Assembly: GCA_037042185.1 (NCBI GenBank)
Contig: JAXQJY010000021.1
Location: forward strand, 186,001-250,000
DNA length: 64,000 nucleotides
Source: Sordariomycetes sp. S80-01Y
Taxonomy: Eukaryota > Ascomycota > Sordariomycetes
Direction of reading: 5' to 3'
Shown: in pieces, positions 32,259 through 42,835 of the stretch
Layout: each line of letters starts with the position of its first letter
How positions within the stretch are numbered: the stretch's first letter is position 1
Notes under the pieces: generated by a model
The model's database searches: none
What the model saw: the letters and a program-made list of their open reading frames with translations, nothing else
What the model was told of the DNA's origin: nothing
Program-made: the position numbers and the translations under genes

Positions 32259-32565
32259 ATGTCGGACGACGAGAATCTCTCCATCTACGATGAAATCGAG
32301 ATCGAGGACATGACCTACGACGAGACGCTGCAGATGTATCACTACCCGTGCCCATGTGGCGATCGGTTCCAGATCCAACTCGACGACCTTCGCGACGAGC
32401 AGGATATTGCCGTCTGCCCAAGCTGCAGCCTCATGATCAGGGTTATCTTCGATCTGGTAAGAGATGCTTCTTGTGGGATGACTATAGCACGCGCTGATCT
32501 TTCAGGGTGATCTCCCCAAGCCGCCTCCCAGCGATTCGAGCGACCCCATCCCAGTCGCCGCCTAA
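32259..32565 (+). CDS. dph3: Diphthamide biosynthesis protein 3 (CSL zinc finger, Kti11)
   Basis: Exons 32259-32456 and 32506-32565 give 85 aa. It starts with an acidic stretch and the [14 protein letters not shown] motif. The CSL zinc ribbon has two Cys pairs, CPCG at about 31-34 and CPSC at about 52-55. Dph3 is the electron donor to the radical-SAM Dph1-Dph2 step of diphthamide synthesis on elongation factor 2, and also partners Kti13 and Elongator in wobble-uridine modification. The spliced tail [12 protein letters not shown] fits fungal members. Reading through the intron instead would give a tail foreign to the family. Confidence 0.95.
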
Positions 32566-33239
32566 GCTGTTGAGGTTACTCACACTTGACCAGCAATGAA
32601 GAGGCACAACTATCGCGCCGAGCAGGACCCCGTCCTAATCGATCTCGTATAATGCGGGGGCGTTCAGTTCTGCGGCGCGGAGCCCTACCCGAACGTCCAG
32701 CTCCAAGTCGACGAATAGCGGGTTTCTACGAGACTGAGGACATCACTTGCGTCGAGAATCCATAACGGACTTTCGCAAGCTCTCATGGTCTGTACCGCGG
32801 ACTTGGACCCTAGACGTCTCAACTCGAGATGCCGGCCACGGAATTGCACACATGAAAGCCGAGGCCATGGCTTCTGCAATGTCTCTCCGGTGACCTTGCG
32901 TCGCTGGATAATTCGCCAGAGGCCCCTCGAGTGGTGCCGAAGTGAAGGCGAAGGTACGCAGATACAAATACACTGAGTAACATGAATACAAAGCCGCCAG
33001 ACTTTGGCGCCGTCACATAGCCATCCGAGTTGCGAGCGCAATATACTTGCTTTATTTGCCGTGTCTATCTACAATATCATTACCATTGAAGCATTAATGC
33101 GGTAGCGTCAAGCCTGCCGACAGCCCTGGTCTCAAACGCCCATTCCCCCCCGGTGGTATCAAAATGGCGACGGTGTTGTCGCTGGAAGAACGCCGTCCAA
33201 TGCAAATGCGATTGCTCCCTCGAGCCAATCTTCTGGTCC
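32566..33239. other. Intergenic, convergent
   Basis: 674 bp between DPH3 and the small GPI protein gene. A small reading frame of 18 codons begins at about 32597 just after the DPH3 stop. I cannot distinguish it from chance. No other feature seen. Confidence 0.5.
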
Positions 33240-33636
33240 TCATACAAGGATAAGGCCAACAATCACGAAGCCCAACAAGCCGACCATGGAACTCTGCAGT
33301 GGTTGCGAGATGGCGCCAGCAGTAGGAATCGCTGGCTCGCGGCTGGTTTCCGAGGGCGACACAATTATGTCTGTGGTGGTGACTGAGTTTCGGTCAGCTA
33401 AATCCAAGCCTGGTCTTCGCTTCTAACATACCAGTTGCATTGGGCGACGTCGAGGGCAGAGTAGTGGCTGTAGAAGCAGATGTCTGCTCCAGCGTTGACC
33501 AGCCCGAAGAATTCGAAGGTGTCCAACTACTCGAGGGACCGCACTCTGTGACAGTCAGAGGCGGCTCAGCTCGAGGGACTGATGAGCTGGCTTGGGCGAC
33601 GGCGGCGCCAGCCGCAACCAGCACAGCAGCACGCAT
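33240..33636 (-). CDS. Small secreted GPI-anchored protein, function unknown
   Basis: Exons 33636-33432 and 33382-33240 join through a 49-nt intron to give 115 aa. Residues 1-16 (MRAAVLVAAGAAVAQA) form a signal peptide. The middle is about 80 residues of Ser, Thr and Pro with one Cys (TECGPSSSW) and several N-glycosylation sites. The last 20 residues are a hydrophobic GPI-type tail ending LLGFVIVGLILV. There is no catalytic domain. Such small mannoproteins decorate the wall or plasma membrane. The intron interrupts the open frame, so without splicing the C-terminal anchor would be lost. I recognise no family. Confidence 0.78.
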
Positions 33637-35282
33637 TGTGTAAGTCGTGATGGGCGTTTCTTGGCGAACCCAATTCGCGACAGGGAGGCAGGGGGGCTTT
33701 GGTGTCAGATGCTTGACCAGCAAAGCTTCGAGACGATGGCGAGAGGCGCAACGAGGAATATTATATCAACCCCAGGTATCAGTGACGTCCTGCGCACTTT
33801 CTGGGGATGGTGAGCGAGCCGAAACTTGGAAGAGAGAAAGAATGGGGAGCAGAGAGCTTGATTTTGGGACTTTCCCAGGCCAGGACGATGCAGCTGGGCT
33901 CGCAGCGCGATTAAGCTCCCTGCCTGGCGTTCTTCTGGAGCCCTCTAGCCCCTGACCCCTGACAATCGAGGTCCCACCTCGCTATCCTATCGCGCGCGAA
34001 TCGTTTACTTTCATGGGCAAGACGCCGAATATCGTCATCCCGCCCGCGCGAACGCCCTCTGCTCACAGGTCATGCGCCTTTGCGAATCGCAGCTGGGCGG
34101 ACAATTCGATATGTCCTCTGCAGACCTTGCATGAGGCTACTGACGCAGCCACGCAGATGCCGTCTCTCGTAACGGCCTTCGAGATAGCAAGGCCGGGCCG
34201 ACAATTGGCTCGAAGCCATGGCTGGAGCTGCGAAAGGCGACCCAATCTGGATCGCCGATCCCAGGAGGGTGTGAAGCAAAGTGGAGCGCGAGCTTTTTTT
34301 ACACTTGTCTTTTCGCCTCTGGCGCTGGGCTTTTACTCTTCCTGGTCTTTGCCTGGGAAGAATTCGATGCTTAGTGCCAGAACGAGCCTGCCGAAATCGC
34401 ACTTTTCGACGCTAAGGTTGTCGGAGGTGGCCGTCGCAGCAAACCGTCGCAGCAGACTTGAGCCAGGCTCAGACTTTGCCCAGGTGCGTTCGCTCGTGTG
34501 GGTTGGAGAGCAGGCCTGGGTTTGGCCGCGATAACAGGTTTTGGGGGGCCCCACGGCAGAACAAGTTAGTGTGGGCTGGGGGGGATCCTGCTTTTCGTCA
34601 CCACCAACAGACCGCGCGTCGAGGATTCGACGTCTTTCGCCGATGTTTCGGTTGCGGGTTTCGCTACCGACTCGCTTAGGCTGAATAGTCCTGTAGCTTG
34701 CCTGGCAACCTGGCTCTAGAGATGGCGTCCACTAAGGACAACATGCCGCAGCTGCGTCTCGCACAGGCTGTACAGAAACATGCGATGCAAGATGGCTTCT
34801 ATATATATCAACACACGCTTCACCTTGGGTTTCTGATGTTCTGACATTCCCGTTCCTCGCCATGCGCAGCGTCAAATTATGACGATGCCTGTGAGGTTGA
34901 ACGCGCATGCACGGGACTTCGGCGCCGTTGGTCACTCCCAACCCCTGTCTGCTGCGCGGTTGAAGTGCCGACGCCGCCTGCATGAGCGTTGACGTCGTTA
35001 AGATCCATAGGCAGGGATCACCACTACTCGTACCAGCAAAGTTTCAACTCGAGGTCTCTGGTGCGATCACCAGCGTGGCATACGGGTCTTGCCCTCGTCA
35101 GAGCGATAATACGAGTTTGAGTGTGAGTGGTGATCCGAGGTTGGGGTGGTATATCGGACATCTTCCACGAGCGCGTTGTAGATAGTCACGGACAATGAGC
35201 AGGCTGTATAATTGCAATCTTTAGTTGGTAAAACATGGAGCTCATCTACAGTCATCAACCATCGTTTTTTTGGGTCTTCCGT
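33637..35282. other. Intergenic, no gene seen
   Basis: About 1.6 kb. It should contain the promoter of the small GPI protein on the left and the 3' UTR of LeuRS on the right. Open frames here have no family resemblance. A tract of T at about 34295 and a G-rich stretch near 34575 are the only marked composition changes. Confidence 0.55.
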
Positions 35283-38200
35283 CTAAGCCTCTACATTTTC
35301 GAAGAAGAAGGTCGGCGATCCGGGCTGAGCATTCTCGGGAATCGGCCCTGAAACCTCCACCTCACCACCATTCTGCAGGTCAAGCCCCTTCTTGCCGCTC
35401 TCGTCCATGACCAGAATATCGCAAGCAGTCAGGCCGCTCGTTCGTTTCAGACCAGGAACCATCTGGAGAAGCGTCTCCTTCTCGTCGAACGCGAGCTTCT
35501 GCTCCAGAACGACGCCCGCAGGCTCGCCGGCTTGCAGACGAGCCTTGAGGCCCTGGACGAAGGGCATGGCCTTCTTCATCTCGCCCAGCTTGCCGATCTT
35601 GCCCTTGAGCTCTTTGTCGTTGACCGATTTGGTCGCAGGGTCCCACATCTCCTTGAGCAGGTCGTAGTACTTGGCCTGCCACGCCGGGAACTTGTCAGTC
35701 ATGTAGATGGTCAGCTTCTTGGGCTTGCGCGGGTCGAAGGCCGTCTCCTTGCCCTTGGCCTTCTTCCTGAGCTGGGCACCTTCGGCAGAGTTGACCGCGG
35801 ATGACGTGTTGCGGACGTACTCTCGCTTGGCGGAGAGCATCGGGTTGACCTCGGGGACGGAGGGGAACGTAGCGTGGTGAATGGTGTCGGGCTTCTTGAG
35901 GACCTCGAGCCAGATGTACTCGGACCAGTGGGGAGCGACGACAGCAAGAAGCAGGGCCTGGAGCTCGATGTAGCGCAAGACGATGTCCTTGTGCATCTTG
36001 ATGCTGGCGGCAGCACAGGCCTCGCGGTAGAAGTCACGCGCAGAAACAAGCTCATAGAGGGCAGCCTTCAGAGCCAGCTTGTAGTTTGTTTGCGAGTATT
36101 GGTCGATAGCGTCGCGGGCAATGACATTCATGTCGTTGTCGAAGAGTGCGTCTTGGAAGTTGTTCAGCTCGCCGGTTCGGAGGCTGTCCTGGTCCTTGAC
36201 CTGCTCCTCGCACCACTCCTTGAGGGTGAAGAGACGGAGAATGTTGTTGTCTGCGACGTCCTCCTCAAAGTTAGCGTCGTTTACACCGTCACCGGCATCG
36301 GCGAGGGCGATACGCGAGGCATCCGCTCCGTACTTGGCTGTCATGTCGTACAGGGTCATGAAGTTGCCCGTGCTCTTGGACATCTTCTCGCCGTTCAGCA
36401 TGAGATGACCGTTGGCGCGCACGCTCCTCGGCCAGTATTCCGGAGGGAAGATGGCAAGGTGAACGTAGAGGAAGAAGGTCAGATGGTTGGGAATCAGGTC
36501 CTTTCCAGATGTTCTCAGGTCGAGGGGATAGAAGTACTCGAACTCGCGGCGCATGCTCTCCAGGGTCTCCTTGGGGATCTTGGACTGAGCAAGGATCGTG
36601 TCATCCAGGTCGCGGCGGCAGAAGATGTAGTCCCAGACCTCATCGACCATCTGCTCAGCGCCGACGCCGCCGACACCCTTCTCCTTGCCGAACATGTCCT
36701 TGTGCAAGTAGTGCGCGATCGTGTAGTACGCCATGTAGATCGTCGAGTCGGTCAAGGACTCCACGAGGAACTGGGGATCCCAAGGCAGCTTCGATCCAAG
36801 ACCGAATGAGCGAGCACACGCCCACTGGTTCAGCCAGTTCAGCACGCCTTCGAATCCATGCTTGGTCTCGGGGATGTACGTCTCCATACCCTTGCCGTCC
36901 TCGTTCTCGACCCATTTCAGGGCAGTTTGCTTCCACGACTCCTCGCCGTAGTCGAGATACCACTGATCCATTAGGGCAACAATGCAGTCATCTCCAGATC
37001 GGCTAACAACCTTGCGCTCGGGTTCCGAGTATGCGAAAGCCTCGCCGGCATCGATGAGGGCTTTCCTGACCTTGGGCTTCGCGACCTCGACCTTCTCACC
37101 CTTGAAGTCACCAATGAGCATAGTACCCTGGTAGTATCCCTCCTTGTAGGCCAGCTCCTTGGCCTCTTCCAGCTGCTTGGTGTCTTTGGGCGAGGCGATC
37201 TTGAGCTTCTTCACCAGGAACGGCGCGCACTGGTCTCCATACGAGGGGGTGTTGATGATTGAGGGGGTCTCGAGCTCAGCCCACTCCTTCTTGATGCCGT
37301 AGTAGTCGGCCTTCTTAGCGAGGTCCGCGACCGTCGCGCAGTCGTCCGGGCTGTCCGAGGGGACGGAAGTAACGACACCTGTGCCCTTTGTAGGCAGCAC
37401 CGTTTCCATAGGCAGCACCCGCACGCCATCTGTGTGGACTGATAGCGGTGCTGTGACGAGCGTCCCAACCAAGTCGCTACCTAGAACGTCGGCAACTTTC
37501 TCAATCGAGCCCTCCTTGGCGAAGATGCCCTGGTAAGCCATGTTGCGCGCCGCCCGCTCAGTGACGAGGTAGTAGTCTTTCTCGTTGGCCTTGAAGATGC
37601 CGTAGTTGATCTTTGGTCCAATGAAGCAACAGGTCTGGCCATACATGGTCTCGGGTCGCAATGTGGCCGGTACCATGAAGACGTTCGCACCCTCGGGCAG
37701 CTTGCCTTTGATCGACTCCTCAGCCTTTGGAGCCCATTCTTTGACCTTGAGCTTCAGAGCAGTGTACTCTTGCGGTCCAACAGCCTCGCCCTCGGCGCGA
37801 TCGTGGTCCATACACGGCTGTCCATCCTTGATGGAGTAAATCGTATATCGCTTTCCGAACTTGATCTTCTCCAGCTCCTTCAGGCGATTCATCTGCCAGC
37901 GAACGAAGGCATCGTAGTAGGGGTTCGCATCAGTGGTGACGAAGGTTCTCCTCCAGTCGATGCGGCAGCCGAAGTTTGTGAGGTCGCGAATCGCGAGGGG
38001 CGGGAAGTGCTTCAGCCAGTGCTGAGGGTCGGCAAAGAGATGAATGTCCTCCGTCGGTACGCCAACAGCCTGCATGATCTGGAACTGGTACTGCATCTTG
38101 ACGGTCTTCGCAGCAGCCTTGCCCTTCTTCGCAACGAACTTGGTGGGATCCTCCTTGGTCTGCTTAACCACAGGCTTCTCCTCCACCACGGACTCTTCGG

Positions 38201-38689
38201 GCTTGTAGTTTTCGAAGTTCTTGCCAAACATCTTGACTTCGTTGATCAGCTTGTCGGCGCAGGCCTTGATGGGCATGCCGGTACAGTGGAAGCCCATGGG
38301 GAAGAGCGCCTTCTTGCCCTGCATGGCCGCGACGCCGGCGCCGAACTCGACCTTACTAACGGAAAAGGAGTGTCCGGCGTGCAAGGTGCCGTTCATGTAC
38401 GGGTACGCCATGGTGCCGAACCATTTTGGCCTTTGCTCGCGCAGCTCGGCCGCAGAGATGGAGTGGAGGGGCACGTCGGTCGTCGTCGGGGCGTCGGGCT
38501 GGAAGACGCCGTCTTCCTGCCATTTTTGCTGGTACTTCTTCTCGATGGCGATGAGGTTGTCTCTTTTCTCAGTCTGCGGCTGTCAGGACCCGATGCGATG
38601 GTGTTCTGCCAGACTCAACTTACACCCTTAAGCTCCTTGGTCTTGGAGATGTGGAGGTTCTCCAGCGCCTCAGGAACCGCGGACGCCAT
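35283..38689 (-). CDS. cdc60: Cytosolic leucyl-tRNA synthetase
   Basis: Charges tRNA-Leu in the cytosol. Exon 1, 38689-38624, gives MASAVPEALENLHISKTKELKG. The main exon, starting at 38579 or 38573, runs to 35283, for 1120 or 1118 aa. The class I motifs are present: HIGH as HAGH at about residues 89-92 after PYMNGTL, and KMSKS at about 757 in LNGEKMSKSTGNF. The CP1 editing domain between them is full length, with its Thr-rich GTGVVTSVPSDSPDD loop. The size and the C-terminal extension are those of the eukaryotic cytosolic form rather than the shorter mitochondrial one. Two acceptors, CCTGACAG and CCGCAG, lie 6 nt apart and would add or drop Pro-Gln. TEKRD is conserved in the family, so the inner one may be used. 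It is divergent from the small membrane protein gene. Confidence 0.96.
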
Positions 38690-39003
38690 TGCGACGGTTG
38701 CAAAGTCGACTGATCGGTCGTTCGGATAGGTGTTGCGCCTCTGTTCGAGGGCCTGTTGTCGCTGTCGTCTCCCTAGATATGAGGATCTGAGTCACGAAGT
38801 CTGACTCTTCAACCGCGACCTCGAACTTTTGGTGGAAGGAGGGGTGAAATTCCATCGTGGGGCATCCATGTTCGGTTTGTGGCGCGTCCAGGGACCAATG
38901 AGGCGGTGCGCGTTGCGCCACACCTCGAACGTCGGCTTCCGATTTCGACCTCGTCAACGGCTTCTTCAACGCCATTGCTGTCGCAGGCAGCTCAGTCACC
39001 GCT
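38690..39003. promoter_or_regulatory. Shared divergent promoter region (LeuRS / small membrane protein)
   Basis: A 314-bp spacer between two outward-facing start codons. GC-rich, without a TATA box. No specific site recognised. Confidence 0.4.
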
Positions 39004-39492
39004 ATGTTCCGAGTCACTGCCCGGCGGCTCGCACAGAGAGTCGCATCGTCCGCCAGCGAGAACCCATACTTGGCCAACAACCCCCACCGAGCGCGCAAAG
39101 TCTGGCCGCCAGACTTCTCCCAGCTCACGCCCCAGCAACAGCTGCGGCTCGAGAAGAAACACAAGCGTCGCGTCGCCTTAGCGCATCACAACCCGAGATG
39201 GGACAGGGGAGTGCGGCTGGTGCGCTTCCTATCAATCGTGGCGTGCTTCATAGTCTTGACCTTCGGCGCCGAGTATCGATTCTGGGGCAGCGACTACGTC
39301 TATAAACCGACTGAGGAGGTAAGTTGTACTCGCATGCAATGTTGCTCCCCCCACTGACAAGCGCAGCTTTGGCCCAAAATCGGCCGTCTCTTTGGCCTCA
39401 TGGATCCGGACAAGAAATTCAACAAGCACCCGGATCTACCGCCCGAAGCGAAGAAGCTGGACACAAAGCCCGAGCCCGAGAAGAAGGCATAG
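39004..39492 (+). CDS. Small single-pass membrane protein, probably mitochondrial
   Basis: Exons 39004-39318 and 39367-39492 give 146 aa. The N-terminus is rich in Arg, Ala and Ser and poor in acidic residues (MFRVTARRLAQRVASSASENP), as in a mitochondrial presequence. It is followed by a basic helix (QQLRLEKKHKRR), one membrane span at about 83-100 and a polar tail rich in Lys, Pro and Glu. This build is common in small respiratory-chain assembly factors, but I recognise no named family. The location is an inference from the N-terminus alone. It ends 105 bp from the AP-3 sigma stop, tail-to-tail. Confidence 0.75.
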
Positions 39493-39597
39493 ACTGTGTA
39501 CAAAACTGCATGACCCCCGGCGTTCAAGGTGTCATTATTCATGCCGGCGCATCTGTAGGGATATATATTTTTGCTTCAATGACAACGCGACTCTGCC

Positions 39598-40218
39598 TCA
39601 CCGCCCCGTCCACGCGAAGTTGGTGCCCATTCCTAGCCCTGCACCGAGCCCTGTGCTCCTCCCCTCGTTGACCGGTCGTTTCGCAACCGTGCCCTGGGCT
39701 TTGACTCCCTGGACTATCCTATCGAGGTTCGTCTCAACCACGACGCCGCCAATAATCATCTCGCTCAGCGTCGCGTGTAACGACTCAAAGTTGAAGATGA
39801 GGTCCAGCTCGCAGACATTCTCAAACAGCTTGTCCAGCGCTTCGACGTAGACTTGAATCAAGTCGATGAGGGCGAGCGGTGACTCGGTCGACGTCGAGAT
39901 GATGATGAAGAAGAGGGTCGCGTAGTTGCGGTAGGTTACGAGCGTGGGCACGTCATTCTGCTCTTCAGACGAGGTGCGCGACGTGCCAGATGCAGCCAGC
40001 AGAGGCGGAAGAGGGAGGAAGTTGCAGGATCCCGAGGGTCGATTAGATACCAAGGTGAAGATCTCGGAGATGAGGCGTTGCTGTATGCTGGTTTCCTAGG
40101 GCACCGTCAGTCGCAAGGCTCGCTGGCCGAGCGCGGGCGGGAGAGGTACCAGCTGGGTGTAGAATTTGGTCAGCCTGGGCTGTCCAGACCCGTTGAAGAC
40201 CAAGAATGCATTGATCAT
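39598..40218 (-). CDS. aps3: AP-3 adaptor complex sigma subunit
   Basis: Exons 40218-40150 and 40095-39598 give 188 aa. It starts MINAFLVFNGSGQPRLTKFYTQL, the typical first strand and helix of the longin fold shared by sigma adaptins, and continues with YATLFFIIISTSTESPLALIDLIQVYVEALDKLFENVCELDLIFN, which matches the family throughout. Two features are larger than in animals: a roughly 30-residue Ser/Pro-rich insertion at about 40-70 and a Gly-rich C-terminal tail. AP-3 sorts cargo from the Golgi or endosome to the vacuole. The first exon is only 23 codons. Confidence 0.94.
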
Positions 40219-40491
40219 GCTGCGGGACGCTCGAGGTGGAACGCGGGATGATGTTGTAGGTGGAAGCTCGATGGTGGGGGTTTGGGGAGAGACATGTGCG
40301 CGTGCGAGCTCGGACCAGCCGCGATGACGGCAGCGCCCGGCAAAGCTCCAGCTCCAACGGCTTTTCAGATCGGAAAGCGATTGCCCATCTCTTGTACAGC
40401 AATCAACACAGCGATTGACGCTATCGGCATTCCGGTGCATATTTCATTTCAACCTGACAATCGATTCTGTTTTGCTTTCAGTCAAACCACA
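40219..40491. promoter_or_regulatory. Shared divergent promoter region (AP-3 sigma / frataxin)
   Basis: A 273-bp spacer between two outward-facing start codons. No TATA box; the stretch before frataxin is T-rich and ends in a CAAACCACA leader. Confidence 0.4.
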
Positions 40492-41134
40492 ATGTCGCGA
40501 TCCCGCCTTGTACAGACCTCGCGTCTAGTCTCCCGCGCCATTCGAACCCCGATCGTCGGTCGACCAGCACTTCGATCCACAGCGTACGCCTGTCAGCGAA
40601 CATCACAATGTGCAGCCTTCTCGACAAGTCTCCCTCGGCCGAAGGGCATCATGCCCGAGACCTCTGAGCCGTCGAACAAGCCCGCGGCGCCGACGCAAAC
40701 CATCCCTCAGCCAGCTGAGCTCTCGGACGGCGAATACCACGAAGTGGCCGACCTCTTCCTCGAAAATGCCCTCTCGAAGTTTGAAGAGATCCAGGATCAA
40801 TCCGACGAAGTAGACGTCGAGTTTTCAGTACGTTCGGCCCCTCTCAACTCCTTCCGCATCCTCAGCTAACGTCTACCAGTCAGGCGTAATGACGATCCGC
40901 GTGCCTGAGAAAGGAACCTACGTCCTCAACAAACAGCCACCGAACAAGCAAATCTGGCTCTCCTCGCCGATCTCCGGCCCGAAGCGCTACGACTGGTGCA
41001 TCATAGGAGACGGGCAGCACGACAAGGAGGGGACGGCGCAGGGCAAGTGGGTATATGCCCGAGATGGGTCAACGCTGGATGCCCTGATCTTGGAGGAGCT
41101 TGAGGTCGATCTATCGGAGCCGCTCGATGGATAG
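40492..41134 (+). CDS. yfh1: Mitochondrial frataxin
   Basis: Exons 40492-40827 and 40880-41134 give 196 aa. Residues 1 to about 60 are a mitochondrial presequence rich in Arg, Ser and Thr with no acidic residues until about 55. The frataxin fold follows: an acidic first helix ([24 protein letters not shown], and the DVEFS strand), then [35 protein letters not shown] and a final helix after DGSTLDALI. The strand [14 protein letters not shown] is the family hallmark. Frataxin assists sulphur transfer on the Nfs1-Isd11-Isu complex during Fe-S cluster assembly. It is divergent from AP-3 sigma and convergent with a LYR-motif gene 288 bp away. Confidence 0.96.
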
Positions 41135-41422
41135 GTTGCATCAGCGCCGCACGATACCCCAGCTCTGTGATATAGTGTACATTAAGGGCGAGGCGAAGAT
41201 TGCGAAGATGTACAATGCCAGCCGAACTAGGCGGGGCTGTATTATTACAATAAACTTACATGCGAAGGTAGCCCTCGCAGAGGACGAGTCCATGATGCCG
41301 GGTTTATACACATGACTTGAGCCCTTCGTGCGCCATGTCCCATCATAGCATTCACCCGTCCCACTGGCAATGCATCCCTACTCAGTGCTCCAGAGTCGGT
41401 GCCCATGTCGTCAAGGCTAGCC

Positions 41423-41875
41423 TCACCGGAGACACAACCCCATTGTTTTGTTCAACATGGCAACCGTCATCTCGTAATGCTCGAACGTTGAGTTCTCATA
41501 CTTAGCCCATGGTCTAGCCGAGGCTGCGTTAGCATCAAGCTCCATCACTCATGTCAAATGAAAGCGCACTCACCCTCTCTTGCCCTGCTCCTTGGTGAGC
41601 ACCTGTTTCCAATCCTTCGCCGCCTCCTCCCGCCTCCCTCTGACCTCGATCAGATTCTTCAAAATCCGGTGCTCGATACCATTCTCCTTCGCCGCCAGCT
41701 TCAAGAAGCCAATCGTCCTGTTTGTGGCCTTCTTGTCGTAAACCCCCGCGGGGTCGCGGTAGGCGAGACGAAGTTGATTGACAGCGACCTTGCGAGCGCG
41801 CCTGGCGTCATTCACTCCGCGGACGAGACTTCGGTAAAGATGGCGATAGGAGTGCAGAATCTCGTTATTTGACAT
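41423..41875 (-). CDS. LYR-motif small protein, probably mitochondrial
   Basis: Exons 41875-41574 and 41513-41423 give 130 aa. Residues 13-15 are LYR in a basic helix (HSYRHLYRSLVRGV), with a downstream Phe, as in LYR-motif proteins that serve mitochondrial Fe-S and respiratory complexes. A 60-nt intron (GTGAGT donor, GCTAACG branch site, TAG acceptor) removes a stop four codons into the apparent end. It brings in a second exon reading GPWAKYENSTFEHYEMTVAMLNKTMGLCLR, which looks clearly coding. Without splicing the protein would be 101 aa and lack this end. I cannot say which LYR subfamily it is. It is not obviously Isd11. Its neighbour is frataxin. Confidence 0.8.
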
Positions 41876-42835
41876 AGTGCGAAGTCGTCATGAATTGGGT
41901 GGGTGAAGAGGGCGAGTTATGAGGATGAACAGCGCCCGACGCCTAAAATTCACTACCTACTGTCACGCTGTGATTGACACTTACCCTGCACCTGCTTGGG
42001 ATCCGCGCCGTTGGCTGTCCGGCCCCAGAACAGCCCTCAAGAAAACCTGCCGCTCCAAATTCTGAGTAGATAGCAGCTGCCCTCGCTAATTCTCAAGGCC
42101 CACAGAATTGTCCCACCTCGAGCGAGGCAGTGGTCGAGGTACTTCGGGGTCGTAGACAACATCATAGATGCGGATTGCTTCAAGACAGGGTCTTGTGAGG
42201 AAAGATATGGAGGCCGATGCATGTTTCAGTCAACGCCTTACTCGGTTCCCTGACATTATCGCATTGAGATGTCGGTGTCGGTGGAGTTGAGTTGGCCTGG
42301 GCGAGGCCGAGCTGCACATCGAACGTGTCTAGGAGGGATGACCAGCAACCCCAAGTGTCGTATGAGATGATGAGTCAGCAGACCTATGGCAAAACCCCTA
42401 GTACTAGTTACGTAGGCACGCTTCGTGGTTCCAAAGGGCTTATGGCCGGTCAAGTGGGGAATAGGAGCGCAACTCCAGCAAGACGGCGAGTTCATCTGAT
42501 CTTTGATATAAGCTAAGGCTTCTATCGCTTTGCCTTATAATCGAGACCTCAAGCACAAGGAGCCACCCAGCACGAGCTGTAACTACCAGAAAACCAACAG
42601 TCTAAATGCGATCTACTACTCTTCTCTCCCCTCTACCACAGCTGACGCCGTTTGCTTCGGCGTCCGCATTTTCCCTATGTACGTGTCATGAAGCTTCATG
42701 TCGTCCTCCGACTGTGAACAATGTCGGGTCTAGCAGCGAAGCGGGCAAAGAGCCAGGCGCTTGCTGTGCTGATGAAGGATGAGGTGTGGAAACGACCTCA
42801 GATGCTGTCTATATGCGATCGCGAATCATGGGAAA
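41876..42835. other. Intergenic, no gene seen
   Basis: 960 bp holding the promoter of the LYR gene and the 3' UTR of the transporter gene. Open frames are short and not protein-like. Confidence 0.55.

Noticed and set aside
35874-36809. Open frame of 311 codons on the plus strand, and a similar one at 37770-38729
   Set aside because: Both are opposite the leucyl-tRNA synthetase, which is conserved along its whole length on the minus strand.
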